64,000 nucleotides of DNA from Streptomyces sp. NBC_00576 (GCF_036345175.1 NZ_CP107780.1:7750001-7814000), one strand, 5' to 3'; positions 42,600 to 51,926 are shown, numbered from the stretch's first letter. The notes: generated by a model from the letters alone, not told the origin. Program-made: numbers and translations.

Positions 42600-43215
42600 C
42601 CAGGACGCGGTGCGCAGCGGGTTCCGCTTGATCCTCGAGTCCCAGCCGGACATGACGGTTGTGGGCGAGGCGGCGGACGGCTCCACGGCCGTCGACCTGG
42701 CCCGTGAGCTTCGGCCCGACCTGGTCGTCGCGGACATCCGTATGCCGGTCCTCGACGGCTTGGAGGTGACCCGCCGCCTGGCGGGTCCGGCCGCTCTCGA
42801 CCCGACCCGCGTCCTCGTGGTCACCACCTTCGACCACGACGACTACGTCCGCACCGCCCTTCGCGACGGCGCCTGCGGCTTCCTCCTGAAACGGTCGGGC
42901 CCCGGCCTGCTGATCGAGGGGGTACGGGCGGCCATGGCAGGCGACATCCTCATCAGTCCCCAGGTCACGGTCCGCCTCCTCCAGTCCCTGTCCACCCCCA
43001 CCAAGCCGCGACCCCACGAGCCCTCACCCCTCACGTCGCGCGAGGAGGAGATCGCCCGCCTGGTGGCCGAGGGCCTGACAAATGCCGAGATAGGCGCGCG
43101 CCTGTTCATCTCCTCCGGCACGGCGAAGACGCACATAGCCAACATCCAGGCCAAGTTGAAGGTACGCAACCGCGTGGGCATCGCGGCCTGGTCCTGGGAG
43201 ACGCTCAGTAGATAG
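42547..43215 (+). CDS. NarL-family response regulator
   Basis: A 222-aa two-component regulator. Receiver: ILLADDQDAVRSGFRLILES at the N terminus, phospho-acceptor Asp in LVVADIRMPVLDG near residue 62, Lys in GFLLKRSGP near 115. C-terminal LuxR-type HTH: PLTSREEEIARLVAEGLTNA, IGARLFISSGTAKTHIANIQ. The GTG at 42547 follows AAAGGAG with good spacing; ATG 42556 is an alternative. The overlap with the kinase gene implies coupled translation. Confidence 0.95.
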   Translation: MTSMINAPALTRILLADDQDAVRSGFRLILESQPDMTVVGEAADGSTAVDLARELRPDLVVADIRMPVLDGLEVTRRLAGPAALDPTRVLVVTTFDHDDYVRTALRDGACGFLLKRSGPGLLIEGVRAAMAGDILISPQVTVRLLQSLSTPTKPRPHEPSPLTSREEEIARLVAEGLTNAEIGARLFISSGTAKTHIANIQAKLKVRNRVGIAAWSWETLSR

Positions 43216-43299
43216 GTCCCGCCGGATCACCGGAGGCGGAGCCTCTCCGCGTTGGAAGGTCGATCCGCTGCGGACGAGTTCGAGACTTCTCCCGAGCTG

Positions 43300-44273
43300 A
43301 TGAAGGGATGCCGACACGCCCGTCCCCACGGCACCGACGACCAGGAACTGGCCGGGCAGATGGACACGCTCGTCATGACGGGCTGGACGGAGATGCTCCA
43401 CGGACGCTACGACCCCGCACTACGCCGTCTCCGCCGAGGCCTGGAAGTGTCCCGCCGCACCGGCCAGAGCCTCGTGCTCGCCGATCTCTTCGCCGCCTCC
43501 GCCACGCCTACCTGTGGCTCGGACGCCTGGACGAGGCGGCGGCCTACGCCGACGACGCGCTGGAGGCGGCGTCACTCGTCGGCAGCAGCGAGCCGCGCTC
43601 GTTGGCCGAGGTGGTGAGCGCGGCAGTCCTGATGTGGCGGGGAGACTTCGCCGGAGCACTGAAGATCTGTGAGGAGTCAGTCTCTGAGACCAGCCCGGCA
43701 CTGGGCGCGCACCGGTCGGCGATGGTCGGGATGCTCGGCCAGACGCTGCTGCTCAACGGCGATCCGGAGGGCTGTGTCAGCAAGGTGCTCGAAGCGGGCG
43801 GCGGCCCGCACCTGCTCGGGTTCGAAGCCCCGGTCCGCCCGATGTGGTTCCGGGTGCTGGCTGTCGCGGAACTGGCCCTGGGTGACGTGACAGCTGCCGA
43901 AATGTGGGCCGACCGCGCCGCCGCTGCCGCGGCCCTGGAGCTGCCGATCGGCCGGCGCGGTTTCGCGTTGCTGGCCCGCGCCGAGGTACAGCTCGCCCGG
44001 CAGAACCCGGCGGCGGGTCCCACCGCGTTACGGGCCGCTGCCGAGTTTCGCGCGGCCCGGATGCCCCTCAACGAGGCCACGGCCCGGCTGACCGCCGGCA
44101 CCGCACTGTCCGCCTCCGGCCGCCACGCCGAAGCACTCGCCGAGTTGGAACAGGTGAAAGCCCTGGCGGCTGCCTGCGGGACCCTCGCCCTGTCCGAATT
44201 GGCTGAGCACGAACACCACAGGATCGCCGCCCAGGCCCCGCCTCCGACAACTGGCACGTCACCCGGGACCTGA
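43300..44273 (+). pseudogene. Remnant of the TPR region of a LAL-type regulator, frameshifted
   Basis: One frame gives DDQELAGQMDTLVMTGWTEM and LRRLRRGLEVSRRTGQSLVL. At about 43497 the homology moves to another frame and continues RHAYLWLGRLDEAAAYADDA, FRVLAVAELALGDVTAAEMW and ARLTAGTALSASGRHAEALA. These are helical TPR-like repeats of large ATP-binding LuxR regulators. The ATPase N-terminal half and the C-terminal HTH are absent. It is a decayed gene without start or DNA-binding end. Confidence 0.7.
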
Positions 44274-44553
44274 AGTTCCCGAACAGCACAAGCTCCGGTG
44301 GAGCGAGCCGCCCTGAGGTCGCTGGTTGGAGCCTTGGCATCTCTTGGGGCCTTGGGGTGGGAGCACCAGAGGTATGCGTGGTCTGTGGGCAGGGTGTCGG
44401 ACCGGGTTCGCTCGATCAGGCCGCCCCTCAGGTCCGGAAGGGTAGCAGTCACTGACGGCCGCCTTCCTGTCCGAGCATCGCTGAGCGGGTCGCACGTGAG
44501 CGTGGCCTGGTCGTCGCGGGTGGACCGACGATGAAGGCCACGTTACGGAAGTG

Positions 44554-44583
44554 TTGACAGGTCCGGATGTCCCGTTTCAGTAT
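44554..44583 (+). promoter_or_regulatory. Candidate promoter of the rhamnosidase gene
   Basis: TTGACA (44554-44559) is a perfect -35 box. CAGTAT (44578-44583) stands 18 bp downstream as a weak -10. The rhamnosidase start is about 75 bp further on. The rest of 44274-44553 has no supportable gene; a frame there does not resemble a known family. Confidence 0.45.
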
Positions 44584-44630
44584 GTCGGCCACCTCACATC
44601 CCCCTTTGCCGGGGAGGCCCGGCTCCGTGA

Positions 44631-44644
44631 TTGAAACGTATCAA
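44631..44644 (+). promoter_or_regulatory. LacI-type operator in the rhamnosidase leader
   Basis: TTGAAACGTATCAA is a near-perfect palindrome (one mismatched pair) with a central ACGT, like LacI-family operators. It lies 11 bp upstream of the ATG and next to the AAGGA ribosome site, so a bound repressor would stop early transcription. It differs from the fructan-cluster operators, so the regulator is probably encoded elsewhere. Confidence 0.5.
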
Positions 44645-44655
44645 GGACTGCGCCC

Positions 44656-47600
44656 ATGCCCGTCGCACCGTCCCACCGAAGAGCCAGAGGTCGGCGCTTT
44701 TCGCTCATGGCCCTGCTCACCACGTTGCTCGCTCTCGTCGGCGGAGTGACGGTACTGATGCCCTCGGCGCAGGCCGCCACCGCCGCGCCCACGGTCCTGA
44801 CCGTCGGCGGACTGGCTGCTCCCGCAGACGTCGCCCCCGGGTCCGCGCCGCTCCTCGGCTGGCATGTCGGCGGTGACCGGCAGAGTGCCTACCAGATACA
44901 GGTCGCCACCACGTCCTCGGCTCTGACCGGGACGCCGGACGTGTGGGACTCGGGCCAGGTCACCTCCACCACCGACAGCAACGTGACGTATGCCGGCGCG
45001 ACCCTCACCGCCTCCTCCGGCTACTACTGGCGGGTCCGCACCTGGGACTCCTCGGGTGCCGCCTCCGCCTGGTCGGCCACCGCAGCCTTCGGTACGGGGC
45101 CCGGCACCACCTGGTCCGCGGCGACCCCCATCTGGAGCGGCGCGCCCACTGCCTGGACGGACTACACCTTCCAGGGCAGCTTTGTCATCAACGCCAAGTA
45201 CGCCAGCGTCACCTTCCGCGCGCAGGACACCAGTAACTACTACCTGTGGCAGTTCAAGGGCGGCGGTGTGAACACGCTCGCCCCGCAGGTCCAGAAGAAT
45301 GGAACGTTCACGGCCCTCAAGACTGCTGTGGCGCTGCCGTTCGCTTTGACCACCGGCTCGGCCTACAACTTCCGGATCGTGGCCTCCGGTTCGACCTTCA
45401 CCACGTATCTGAAGGCTGCCGCCGACACCACCTGGACCCTCGTCGACACCACCACCGACGCCACCTTCAACTCAGGCGGCATCGGCTTCCGCACGGGTCT
45501 GACCGAGCAGGCCACCTTCGACGACATCACCGTGACCGACTCCAGCGCCAACTCCCTCTACAGCAATGACTTCAGCGCCTTGGACAACGCCGACTTCGGC
45601 TGCGGCACCATCACCGGCGGCGCCCTGTTCGTCGACAAGAGCAAGAACTGCGTCACCGGGCTGCCCACCGCCTGGACGGACTACACCTTCCAGGGCAGCT
45701 TCGTCATCACCGCCAACATCGCCAGCGTCACCTTCCGTGAGAAGGACACCAGCAACTTCTACCTGTGGCAGTTCAAGGGCAACGGTGTGAACACCCTCGC
45801 CCCGCAGGTCCAGAAGAGCGGAACGTATACGGCCCTCAAGACCGCCGTGGCGCTGCCGATCGCCCTGACCACCGGCTCGACCTACAACTTCCGGATCGTG
45901 GCCTCCGGTTCGACCTTCACCACGTATCTGAAGGCCGCCGCCGACACCACCTGGACCCTCGTCGACACCACCACCGACGCCACCTACTCCTCCGGTGGCA
46001 TCGGGTTCCGTACCGGCAGCACCGAGCAGGCCACCTTCGACGACATCACCGTCACCGACCCCAACGGCAGCTCCCTGTACAGCAACGACTTCAGCGACTC
46101 GTCCAACGCCGACTTCAGCTGCGGCACCATCACCAGCGCCGCCCTGGTCATCGGCACCAGCAAGAACTGCGGCACCGGACTGCTGACCGTACCCAGCTGG
46201 ACGTTCCTGCGCGGCACCACGAACCTGGCCTCCGGCAAGTCCATCGCCTGGGCCCACCTGTACGCCACCGGAGCCTCCACCACCCCGGCACGTCAGTTCG
46301 TCTACAAGCTGTGGGTCAACGGCAGTTACGTCGGCGTCGGCCCCACCCGGCCGGTCGGCTCCGAGACCCGCTACGACGGTTACGACGTGACCTCCCTGCT
46401 GAACGCGGGCGCCGCCAACACCATCGGCGCACTCGCCTACACCACCAGCGACCAGCGATTCCTGGCACAGCTGGTGGTCCGGTACACCGACGGCACCAGC
46501 AAGACCTACGGCACCGGAGCCGGCTGGAAGGCCCTGGACGGCACGCGGATCCTGCCGAACGTCGGCTCCATCGGCACCAGCTACTACACGGCGCCCAAGG
46601 AGAACTTCGACGCCCGCCGCTACCCGTTCGGCTTCGCCACGGCCGCCTTCAACGCCGCCGCCTGGCCGTCGGCGGTCACCAAGGGCTCCTTCAGTAACCT
46701 GCAGCCCACGCCGACCGCCAAGGTCAGACAGACATCCCAGACCCCCGCCTCGGTCACCGAGTACTCCAGCGGCAACTACTTCATCGACTACGGCCGCACC
46801 TGGATCGGCGGCCTCTCCCTGACCCTGAGCGGCACCGCCGGACAGGTGGTGGACATCCGCTACGGCCAGGTCACCTCCGGCACCAACACCGTCAAGTACC
46901 AGACCGCGGCCGGCAACACCTACCAGGACAAGTGGGTCCTGAAGGCGGGCAGTCAGCAACTGGAGACCTGGGGCCCGCGTGTCTTCCGGTACGTCCAGGT
47001 CATCGGCGCCCCCACCGGCCTGACCGCCGCCGACTTCACCGCGGAGGCGTACCTGTACCCGTTCGACGAGTCGGCGGGCGTCTTCAACTCCTCCGACAGC
47101 GCCCTCAACAAGGTCTGGGCGCTGTCCCGCAACACCATCGAGACCGGCAACCAGAACCTCTACGTCGACTCCTGGGAGCGTGAGCGCGGTTACTACGAGG
47201 CCGACTCCTACCTCCAGCTTCTGGGCAACCTCTACACCGGCGGCGACTCGGCGCTCGGCGACTACTCGTTGAGCCTCCTGCTCTCCAACCGGACCTGGCC
47301 CACCGAGTGGCCGATGTACACGATCCTGGCCCTGCACGACAGCTACGAGGCCACCGGCAGTACCGCGCCGCTGTCCGCCGCCTACACCACCCTTCAGGGC
47401 AAGCTCCCCGACGAGTGGTACGACTCCTCGACCGGCCTGATCCACAAGACCACCGGCAGCAGCGGCGCGAGCAGTTGCAACGACTGCGACATCGTCGACT
47501 GGCCCTCCTCGCAGCGCGACGGCTACGTCTTCACCTCCTACAACACCGTCATCAACGCCATCGCCTACCGCTCCTACGCGGACATGGCCGACATCGCCAC

Positions 47601-48429
47601 CGCACTGGGCAAGACCTCGGACGCCGCTACGTACACGGCCAAGGCCGCCGCCATCAAGACCGCGGTCAACGCGAACATGTGGGACTCGTCCAAGGGCGCC
47701 TACCGTGACGGACTGAACAACGACGGCACCGTGATCAACCACTACGCCGTCCAGGCCAGCGCCTTCGCCACCGCGTTCGGCCTCGCCAGCTCCTCGCAGG
47801 CCGGGCAGGTGGCCACCTACCTGGGCACCCGCGGCATGGCGTGCAGCGTCTACTGCGCCGGCTTCCTCATCCAGGCCATGTACGAGGGCAACCGGCCCGA
47901 TCTCGCGTACACCCTGCTGACCTCGACCGGGACCAACAGCTGGATGAACATGATCAACGCGGGGGCGGGCGCCACCATGGAGGCCTGGACCCTGTCGCAG
48001 AAGTCCAACACCACCTACTCACACCCCTGGGCGGCGGCCCCCGCCTTCAACATCCCCCAGGACATGTTCGGCATCCGGGCCACCGCACCGGGCTTCGCGA
48101 CCTTCCAGATCAAGCCCCAGCCCACCTCGGTCACCTGGGCCGACGTCACGGTGCCCACCGGCCACGGCACCATCGGCGCGGCCTTCGACACCACCAGCGG
48201 CGGTCGCGTCGACATCAGCGTGAACATCCCGGCCAACACCAGTTCCTCGGTGTACCTGCCCGGCGGCACGGAGGGTACGACCAGCGTCTTCATGGACGGC
48301 AGCAGCGTCGCCGCCACCTACGACAACGGTTTCCTGCGCGTCGACGACGTCCAGCCCGGCTGCCACATCGTCACCACCTCCTCCGACAGCACCCCATACA
48401 GCGACACCAAGCTCACCGGCATCTGCTAG
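44656..48429 (+). CDS. Secreted GH78 alpha-L-rhamnosidase with duplicated inserted module
   Basis: A 1257-aa secreted enzyme. The signal peptide (LMALLTTLLALVGGVTVL) is cleaved near residue 40. An Fn3-like domain follows (about 44-150; YQIQVATTSSALTGTPDVWD, YYWRVRTWDSSGAASAW). Residues about 166-510 are two copies of one 173-residue beta-sandwich module. Rhamnosidase N-terminal and catalytic regions then follow (LYATGASTTPARQFVYKLWV; YVDSWERERGYYEADSYLQL near 836-855, the acid Glu region) and a C-terminal sandwich with YSHPWAAAPAF. It should release L-rhamnose from pectin or glycosides. ATG 44656 is 8 nt from AAGGA. Confidence 0.92.
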   Translation: MPVAPSHRRARGRRFSLMALLTTLLALVGGVTVLMPSAQAATAAPTVLTVGGLAAPADVAPGSAPLLGWHVGGDRQSAYQIQVATTSSALTGTPDVWDSGQVTSTTDSNVTYAGATLTASSGYYWRVRTWDSSGAASAWSATAAFGTGPGTTWSAATPIWSGAPTAWTDYTFQGSFVINAKYASVTFRAQDTSNYYLWQFKGGGVNTLAPQVQKNGTFTALKTAVALPFALTTGSAYNFRIVASGSTFTTYLKAAADTTWTLVDTTTDATFNSGGIGFRTGLTEQATFDDITVTDSSANSLYSNDFSALDNADFGCGTITGGALFVDKSKNCVTGLPTAWTDYTFQGSFVITANIASVTFREKDTSNFYLWQFKGNGVNTLAPQVQKSGTYTALKTAVALPIALTTGSTYNFRIVASGSTFTTYLKAAADTTWTLVDTTTDATYSSGGIGFRTGSTEQATFDDITVTDPNGSSLYSNDFSDSSNADFSCGTITSAALVIGTSKNCGTGLLTVPSWTFLRGTTNLASGKSIAWAHLYATGASTTPARQFVYKLWVNGSYVGVGPTRPVGSETRYDGYDVTSLLNAGAANTIGALAYTTSDQRFLAQLVVRYTDGTSKTYGTGAGWKALDGTRILPNVGSIGTSYYTAPKENFDARRYPFGFATAAFNAAAWPSAVTKGSFSNLQPTPTAKVRQTSQTPASVTEYSSGNYFIDYGRTWIGGLSLTLSGTAGQVVDIRYGQVTSGTNTVKYQTAAGNTYQDKWVLKAGSQQLETWGPRVFRYVQVIGAPTGLTAADFTAEAYLYPFDESAGVFNSSDSALNKVWALSRNTIETGNQNLYVDSWERERGYYEADSYLQLLGNLYTGGDSALGDYSLSLLLSNRTWPTEWPMYTILALHDSYEATGSTAPLSAAYTTLQGKLPDEWYDSSTGLIHKTTGSSGASSCNDCDIVDWPSSQRDGYVFTSYNTVINAIAYRSYADMADIATALGKTSDAATYTAKAAAIKTAVNANMWDSSKGAYRDGLNNDGTVINHYAVQASAFATAFGLASSSQAGQVATYLGTRGMACSVYCAGFLIQAMYEGNRPDLAYTLLTSTGTNSWMNMINAGAGATMEAWTLSQKSNTTYSHPWAAAPAFNIPQDMFGIRATAPGFATFQIKPQPTSVTWADVTVPTGHGTIGAAFDTTSGGRVDISVNIPANTSSSVYLPGGTEGTTSVFMDGSSVAATYDNGFLRVDDVQPGCHIVTTSSDSTPYSDTKLTGIC
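45151..46188 (+). repeat. Two 519-bp tandem copies inside the rhamnosidase gene
   Basis: Copy 1 (45151-45669) and copy 2 (45670-46188) both begin GCCTGGACGGACTACACC and stay close in DNA sequence, with long identical stretches such as GGCCTCCGGTTCGACCTTCA. The DNA identity shows a recent in-frame duplication. Each encodes a module with WTDYTFQGSFVI, YLWQFKG and SGSTFTTYLKAAADTTWTLV, like concanavalin-type carbohydrate-binding modules. Confidence 0.9.
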
Positions 48430-48540
48430 GCCACGTCGTCAGGACTCAGGACCCACAGCCGGCCGGGGCTCGCCCGGCCGGCTGCGCCCGTGAGCGGTGG
48501 GGATCAAGCAGGTCAACGCTGCACCGATCGTGGGATCTTC

Positions 48541-48726
48541 GGTGTCGCTTCGGTGTCGCTGAGGAAAGTCGTCGACGTCGGCATCCACCGCACGCCGTCC
48601 GGCCTCGACGGCGACGTCGGCACCGCCGGCCTCGACGGCATCGCCGGACGCATCACACCCGTGCCGGGCAGCGTCGGCCCGATGACCATCGCCATGCTCG
48701 TGGGCTGGGCCGACCCCATGCCGCCG
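48541..48726 (+). pseudogene. Fragment of folD (methylenetetrahydrofolate dehydrogenase/cyclohydrolase)
   Basis: A short frame gives KVVDVGIHRTPSGLDGDVGT, AGLDGIAGRITPVPGSVGPM and TIAMLVG. This is the conserved C-terminal FolD signature (DVGI..., GDV..., ITPVPGGVGPMTIAML). Only about 60 residues remain and no start is present. The sequence after it is unrelated. A stray piece of a housekeeping gene suggests past rearrangement here. Confidence 0.7.
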
Positions 48727-48842
48727 CGGCCGGCTCACCACCACCCGCGCCGGCATCGCCGAGCGGCGCGGACGCATCATCGCCGTCGTCGCGGTGGCCG
48801 CAAACTGATCGACAGCCTGCGGCCAGGGTCCATGGCTATCGC

Positions 48843-48994
48843 GGCATGGCCTGGTCATTCCGCAACGCCGCGAACCCGGTCAGAGTGAACTCCCAGCCTG
48901 GAAAGAGAAACACAACGCCTCCCACCACAAAGTCCGCGCTGCCCGCGTCGAGCACACCTTCGCCCGCCTGAACAACGTCACCCTCGCAAGGTGA
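48843..48994 (+). mobile_element. IS5-type transposase C-terminal fragment
   Basis: Reading one frame from about 48843: GLVIPQRREPGQSELPAW, KEKHNASHHKVRAARVEHTF, ARLNNVTLAR then stop. The E-to-RARVEH region is the conserved C-terminal catalytic segment of IS5-group DDE transposases. The N-terminal catalytic Asp residues and both ends of the element are gone. It flanks the unknown two-gene cassette on its 3' side. Confidence 0.7.
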
Positions 48995-49091
48995 CGAGGA
49001 AACAAAGCAGGTCGACGAACACGTCGTTACTGGATCTTGCGACGCGTCGAACGGCTTCAGGCACTCTCGTCGCGCTTCGCGATGGAACCTG

Positions 49092-50240
49092 TCAGGTGAC
49101 GCGGGAAGAGCGGTGGGAGAGGGTGGGACGGGGATCCAGGAAGCGGCCGGAGGCGGAGAACGCGGCTGCGTTGAAGCCCTCTTCCCGCATGTCAACCGCG
49201 GGGTACTCAGTACAGGCGGTCTGTGGCTGGGCCGTGGAGTCGCCGAACCGGCAGGCGATGCCGGTGAGCCTGATGGTGATGAAGTCGGCGATCTGGGCTC
49301 CGAACTCGATGGGCCTTCCGCCGATGGTGATGTCCCCGACGCCAAAGCCCTTGTCCGGGGGCACTTCGTAGACGGCGCGGACACGGTGCTCCGAGTCGCC
49401 TCTCAAATAGGTCCAGTAGCTCCTGGGGTCGGAGCCGTCCGGGGTCTCCCAGCCATCCGTGGACAGGTCGTCGAAGTACAGGCCCACTGGGTCGGCGAGG
49501 CTGATGTCGGCCTTCCGGCGGGCCAGGGCGTTGACTCCTGCGCCGATGTGCGGATCGCTGTTGCGCTCCGCGGCGCCGTACTTGCTGCAGGTGATGAGCT
49601 CCTGGTCGGCGATCAGTTCCTGGCCGTTGATGACGCGCCGGATGGTGGCCGCCGCCGCCAGCTCGATCTCTGCGCCCAGGGTGTTGCTCGGCTGAATCAA
49701 GTGCATGGCGCCGTGGCTGGTGGAGTTGTTCCACTTGTTGCGTGGCTGGTACTGGCCGCTGGGCGAGAACAGGTCCTCCTTGCGCACGTCCGGACTGATG
49801 TATTTCCGGTAGAGGGTGAGCGTCTTGTCCGGGTCGGTCTGCGCCAGGATCTCCCAGTACTCGGGGCCTTCGCAGGTGAACATGACCTGGGTGATCTTTC
49901 CTGAGCCGTCGCGGGTGACGCTCCACTCGCAGTACTCGTCCTGGACGTCACGGCTGGCGTCGGCGCGCTGCCAGCGCTGGAGGTCGGAAATGGAGGTGAT
50001 CTTGATGATGCGGGGGAACGCGGTCCATCTGATGGGGGCGCGCTCGAAATCCGCGGCCGTGTCCGTGCTGGTCAGGTTGTAGAACTGCGGTCTTGGACTG
50101 TTGTTCAGTACCTCTTGGGGATCGGGGCCCTCAACGGCCTCGTCGACCGTGTCGGAGATGAACGTGTTCCAGGCCTTGCGGCCGAAGTCGTCCAGATCGT
50201 CGAGGTTGCCGGGAGGTCCGTAGGCATCCAGTCTGGCCAT
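49092..50240 (-). CDS. Unknown protein A of a two-gene cassette
   Basis: A 382-aa soluble protein; I do not recognise the family. AAGGAC precedes ATG 50240 by 7 nt and third positions are GC-rich, so it is coding. Distinctive segments: PRPQFYNLTSTDTAADFERA (about 49-68), EYCEWSVTRDGSGK then VMFTCEGPEYWEILA (about 103-132), RNKWNNSTSHGAMHLIQPSN (about 167), CSKYGAAERNSDPHIGAGVN (about 212) and LADPVGLYFDDLSTDGW. Several Cys and His could bind metal or heme. No signal peptide or helix. It follows its partner gene by 30 bp, so they form one unit. Confidence 0.75.
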   Translation of the reverse strand: MARLDAYGPPGNLDDLDDFGRKAWNTFISDTVDEAVEGPDPQEVLNNSPRPQFYNLTSTDTAADFERAPIRWTAFPRIIKITSISDLQRWQRADASRDVQDEYCEWSVTRDGSGKITQVMFTCEGPEYWEILAQTDPDKTLTLYRKYISPDVRKEDLFSPSGQYQPRNKWNNSTSHGAMHLIQPSNTLGAEIELAAAATIRRVINGQELIADQELITCSKYGAAERNSDPHIGAGVNALARRKADISLADPVGLYFDDLSTDGWETPDGSDPRSYWTYLRGDSEHRVRAVYEVPPDKGFGVGDITIGGRPIEFGAQIADFITIRLTGIACRFGDSTAQPQTACTEYPAVDMREEGFNAAAFSASGRFLDPRPTLSHRSSRVT

Positions 50241-50270
50241 GGCGTTGTCCTTGCTCGTGAGGGGATGGCG

Positions 50271-51926
50271 TCAGCTCAGCTCAGCGACGGTGGCGTCCTC
50301 GCGCATCGCCAGCGGCGGGGCGCCGAGGGGAATGTTGGTGACCGGCAGGGTGAGCTCGAACTCATTCAGCTTCATGAGGCGGAACTGTCGACGGCGGGAC
50401 TCGGCCAGCCGGACGTAGTCGTCGAAGCCGGATTCGGTGCGGATTCGCTCGGTGACCTCGCGCAGATACGCGTCCACCCTCTGTCCGAACACCGTCCGCC
50501 AGGCGTCGTCGGGTACGCGCCAGTGCGCGTCGAAGCGGCCTTCGGGACTGTCGGCGGGCAGGGTTTGCGCGGCGTCCGAGATGGCCTGGGCGACCTTGTC
50601 GCACAACTCCACCGTCTGGGTTGGCGCGGTAGGCACGTATCGCATGAGGTGACTGCGGGCAGGGCTGAATACCGGGTTGGGGAAGTCCACCATCAGCGCG
50701 CAAGCGGCGAACTTCGCCGAGACGAGCCCCTTGCGGACCATCTGCCGGACCACCTCGTTGTCCTCGTGGGCGGCCTCGGGGACCACGAAGGCGAAGAACG
50801 TGTCGCCTGGCTGGGAGAAGGAGCTGGGCGTTTCCTCCAGCCCGAAGCCGAACTGGGTCAGGCTGGCGACGTACCGGGCGGCCGCTGCCCTGGGCGGAGC
50901 GGCCTGCGTAAACAGGAGAAGGTCGTCGAACAGGACGTCCTGGTTCAGCCAGAAGCCCGTGGGCGGCATCAGGTCGGGACCGTCCGCCGTGATGTTGCTG
51001 CTCTGTCTGTCGGTGCTGGTGAGGTTGACCGTGGTGCTGGTGAACAGGTGGCGCAGCAGCCGGTCGGGGTGGTCCACAACGCCGTTCGCGGTGACCGTGG
51101 CCAGACGGGCCGCCGTCCACCGGGTGACGAGGGACCTGACGGTCAGTTCCAGTTGCTGGGCTCCGATGACCTGCTGGAACAGGTGGTCACGGTGCAGCGG
51201 GTCATCCTCGGCGTGCCGGATCGTGGCCCGTTCGGACTGCCAGTTGATCCAGGGAATCCTCAGCTCCTTCATCACGACGCTGCCGTTGACGTGGCTGTCG
51301 AAGCAGCCCTTGCCCCGTGAGTCCGGTTCCAGTGCGTGCCAGGAGTTGCCCGCCCACACCCAGCTGGAGTCGAACCGGGCATAGAAGTTGAAGACCCTCG
51401 CCCCGGGATCCCACGCCGCAACCTGCAGGAATCCCTCCCCAGGGTCGCCCCCAGCCTGGGCGCTGACCAGAAGATCGACCTGGCTGCCTGCCACGGCGGT
51501 GGTGATCACGAACCGCATGTCACGCTCGGCGATGGCATCCGGCGGGATCTGTCCGGCCTCGCTGACCAGATACACCTTGCGTGAGGCGGCGGCCGTCGCG
51601 GGGAGTTTGGACAGCAGTTCCTGCACTGTGCTCGGAAACGTGCCCACGCGGAAGAACTCGACCGCCATCGGGTCGCCGAGCGCCGCCAGTTCCTCATCGC
51701 TGACGGGCCGCGCCCGGTCATCCCTGCCGCTGATCCTGCGGTACAGCTGCCCCGGCTCCAGCGCAGAGGAGCCGGGTCCGCAGCCGTCGCCGGCGATGTC
51801 ATGCTCCAACGGGGAGAGGCCGGATGTGTCGTCCAGGGCAGCCGAGGCGCGGGAGGTGGCGACTTCCTCGACGGCAGTTTTCCTCATCCAGGCGGTCGCC
51901 CGCCGAAACTGCGTGTGGTCGGGCAT
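50271..51926 (-). CDS. Unknown protein B of a two-gene cassette
   Basis: A 551-aa soluble protein; family not recognised. The ATG at 51926 follows GGAGCGGAG. A central block stands out: FLQVAAWDPGARVFNFYARF, SSWVWAGNSWHALEPDSRGK, GCFDSHVNGSVVMKELRIPW and INWQSERATI (about residues 180-255). Trp-, Cys- and His-rich clusters suggest a cofactor or metal site. A second block reads NLTSTDRQSSNITADGPDLM, sharing NLTSTD with protein A. N-terminal 60 residues look flexible. First gene of the cassette, bracketed by IS5-type fragments. Function unknown. Confidence 0.75.
   Translation of the reverse strand: MPDHTQFRRATAWMRKTAVEEVATSRASAALDDTSGLSPLEHDIAGDGCGPGSSALEPGQLYRRISGRDDRARPVSDEELAALGDPMAVEFFRVGTFPSTVQELLSKLPATAAASRKVYLVSEAGQIPPDAIAERDMRFVITTAVAGSQVDLLVSAQAGGDPGEGFLQVAAWDPGARVFNFYARFDSSWVWAGNSWHALEPDSRGKGCFDSHVNGSVVMKELRIPWINWQSERATIRHAEDDPLHRDHLFQQVIGAQQLELTVRSLVTRWTAARLATVTANGVVDHPDRLLRHLFTSTTVNLTSTDRQSSNITADGPDLMPPTGFWLNQDVLFDDLLLFTQAAPPRAAAARYVASLTQFGFGLEETPSSFSQPGDTFFAFVVPEAAHEDNEVVRQMVRKGLVSAKFAACALMVDFPNPVFSPARSHLMRYVPTAPTQTVELCDKVAQAISDAAQTLPADSPEGRFDAHWRVPDDAWRTVFGQRVDAYLREVTERIRTESGFDDYVRLAESRRRQFRLMKLNEFELTLPVTNIPLGAPPLAMREDATVAELS

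Noticed and set aside
44274..44553. Minus-strand frame beginning MTATLPDLRGGLIERTRSD
   Set aside because: Could be an IS or gene relic, but I cannot match it to a family; not called.
45472..47742. 756-codon minus-strand frame opposite the rhamnosidase
   Set aside because: Same cause; the plus strand has clear GH78 domains and signal peptide.
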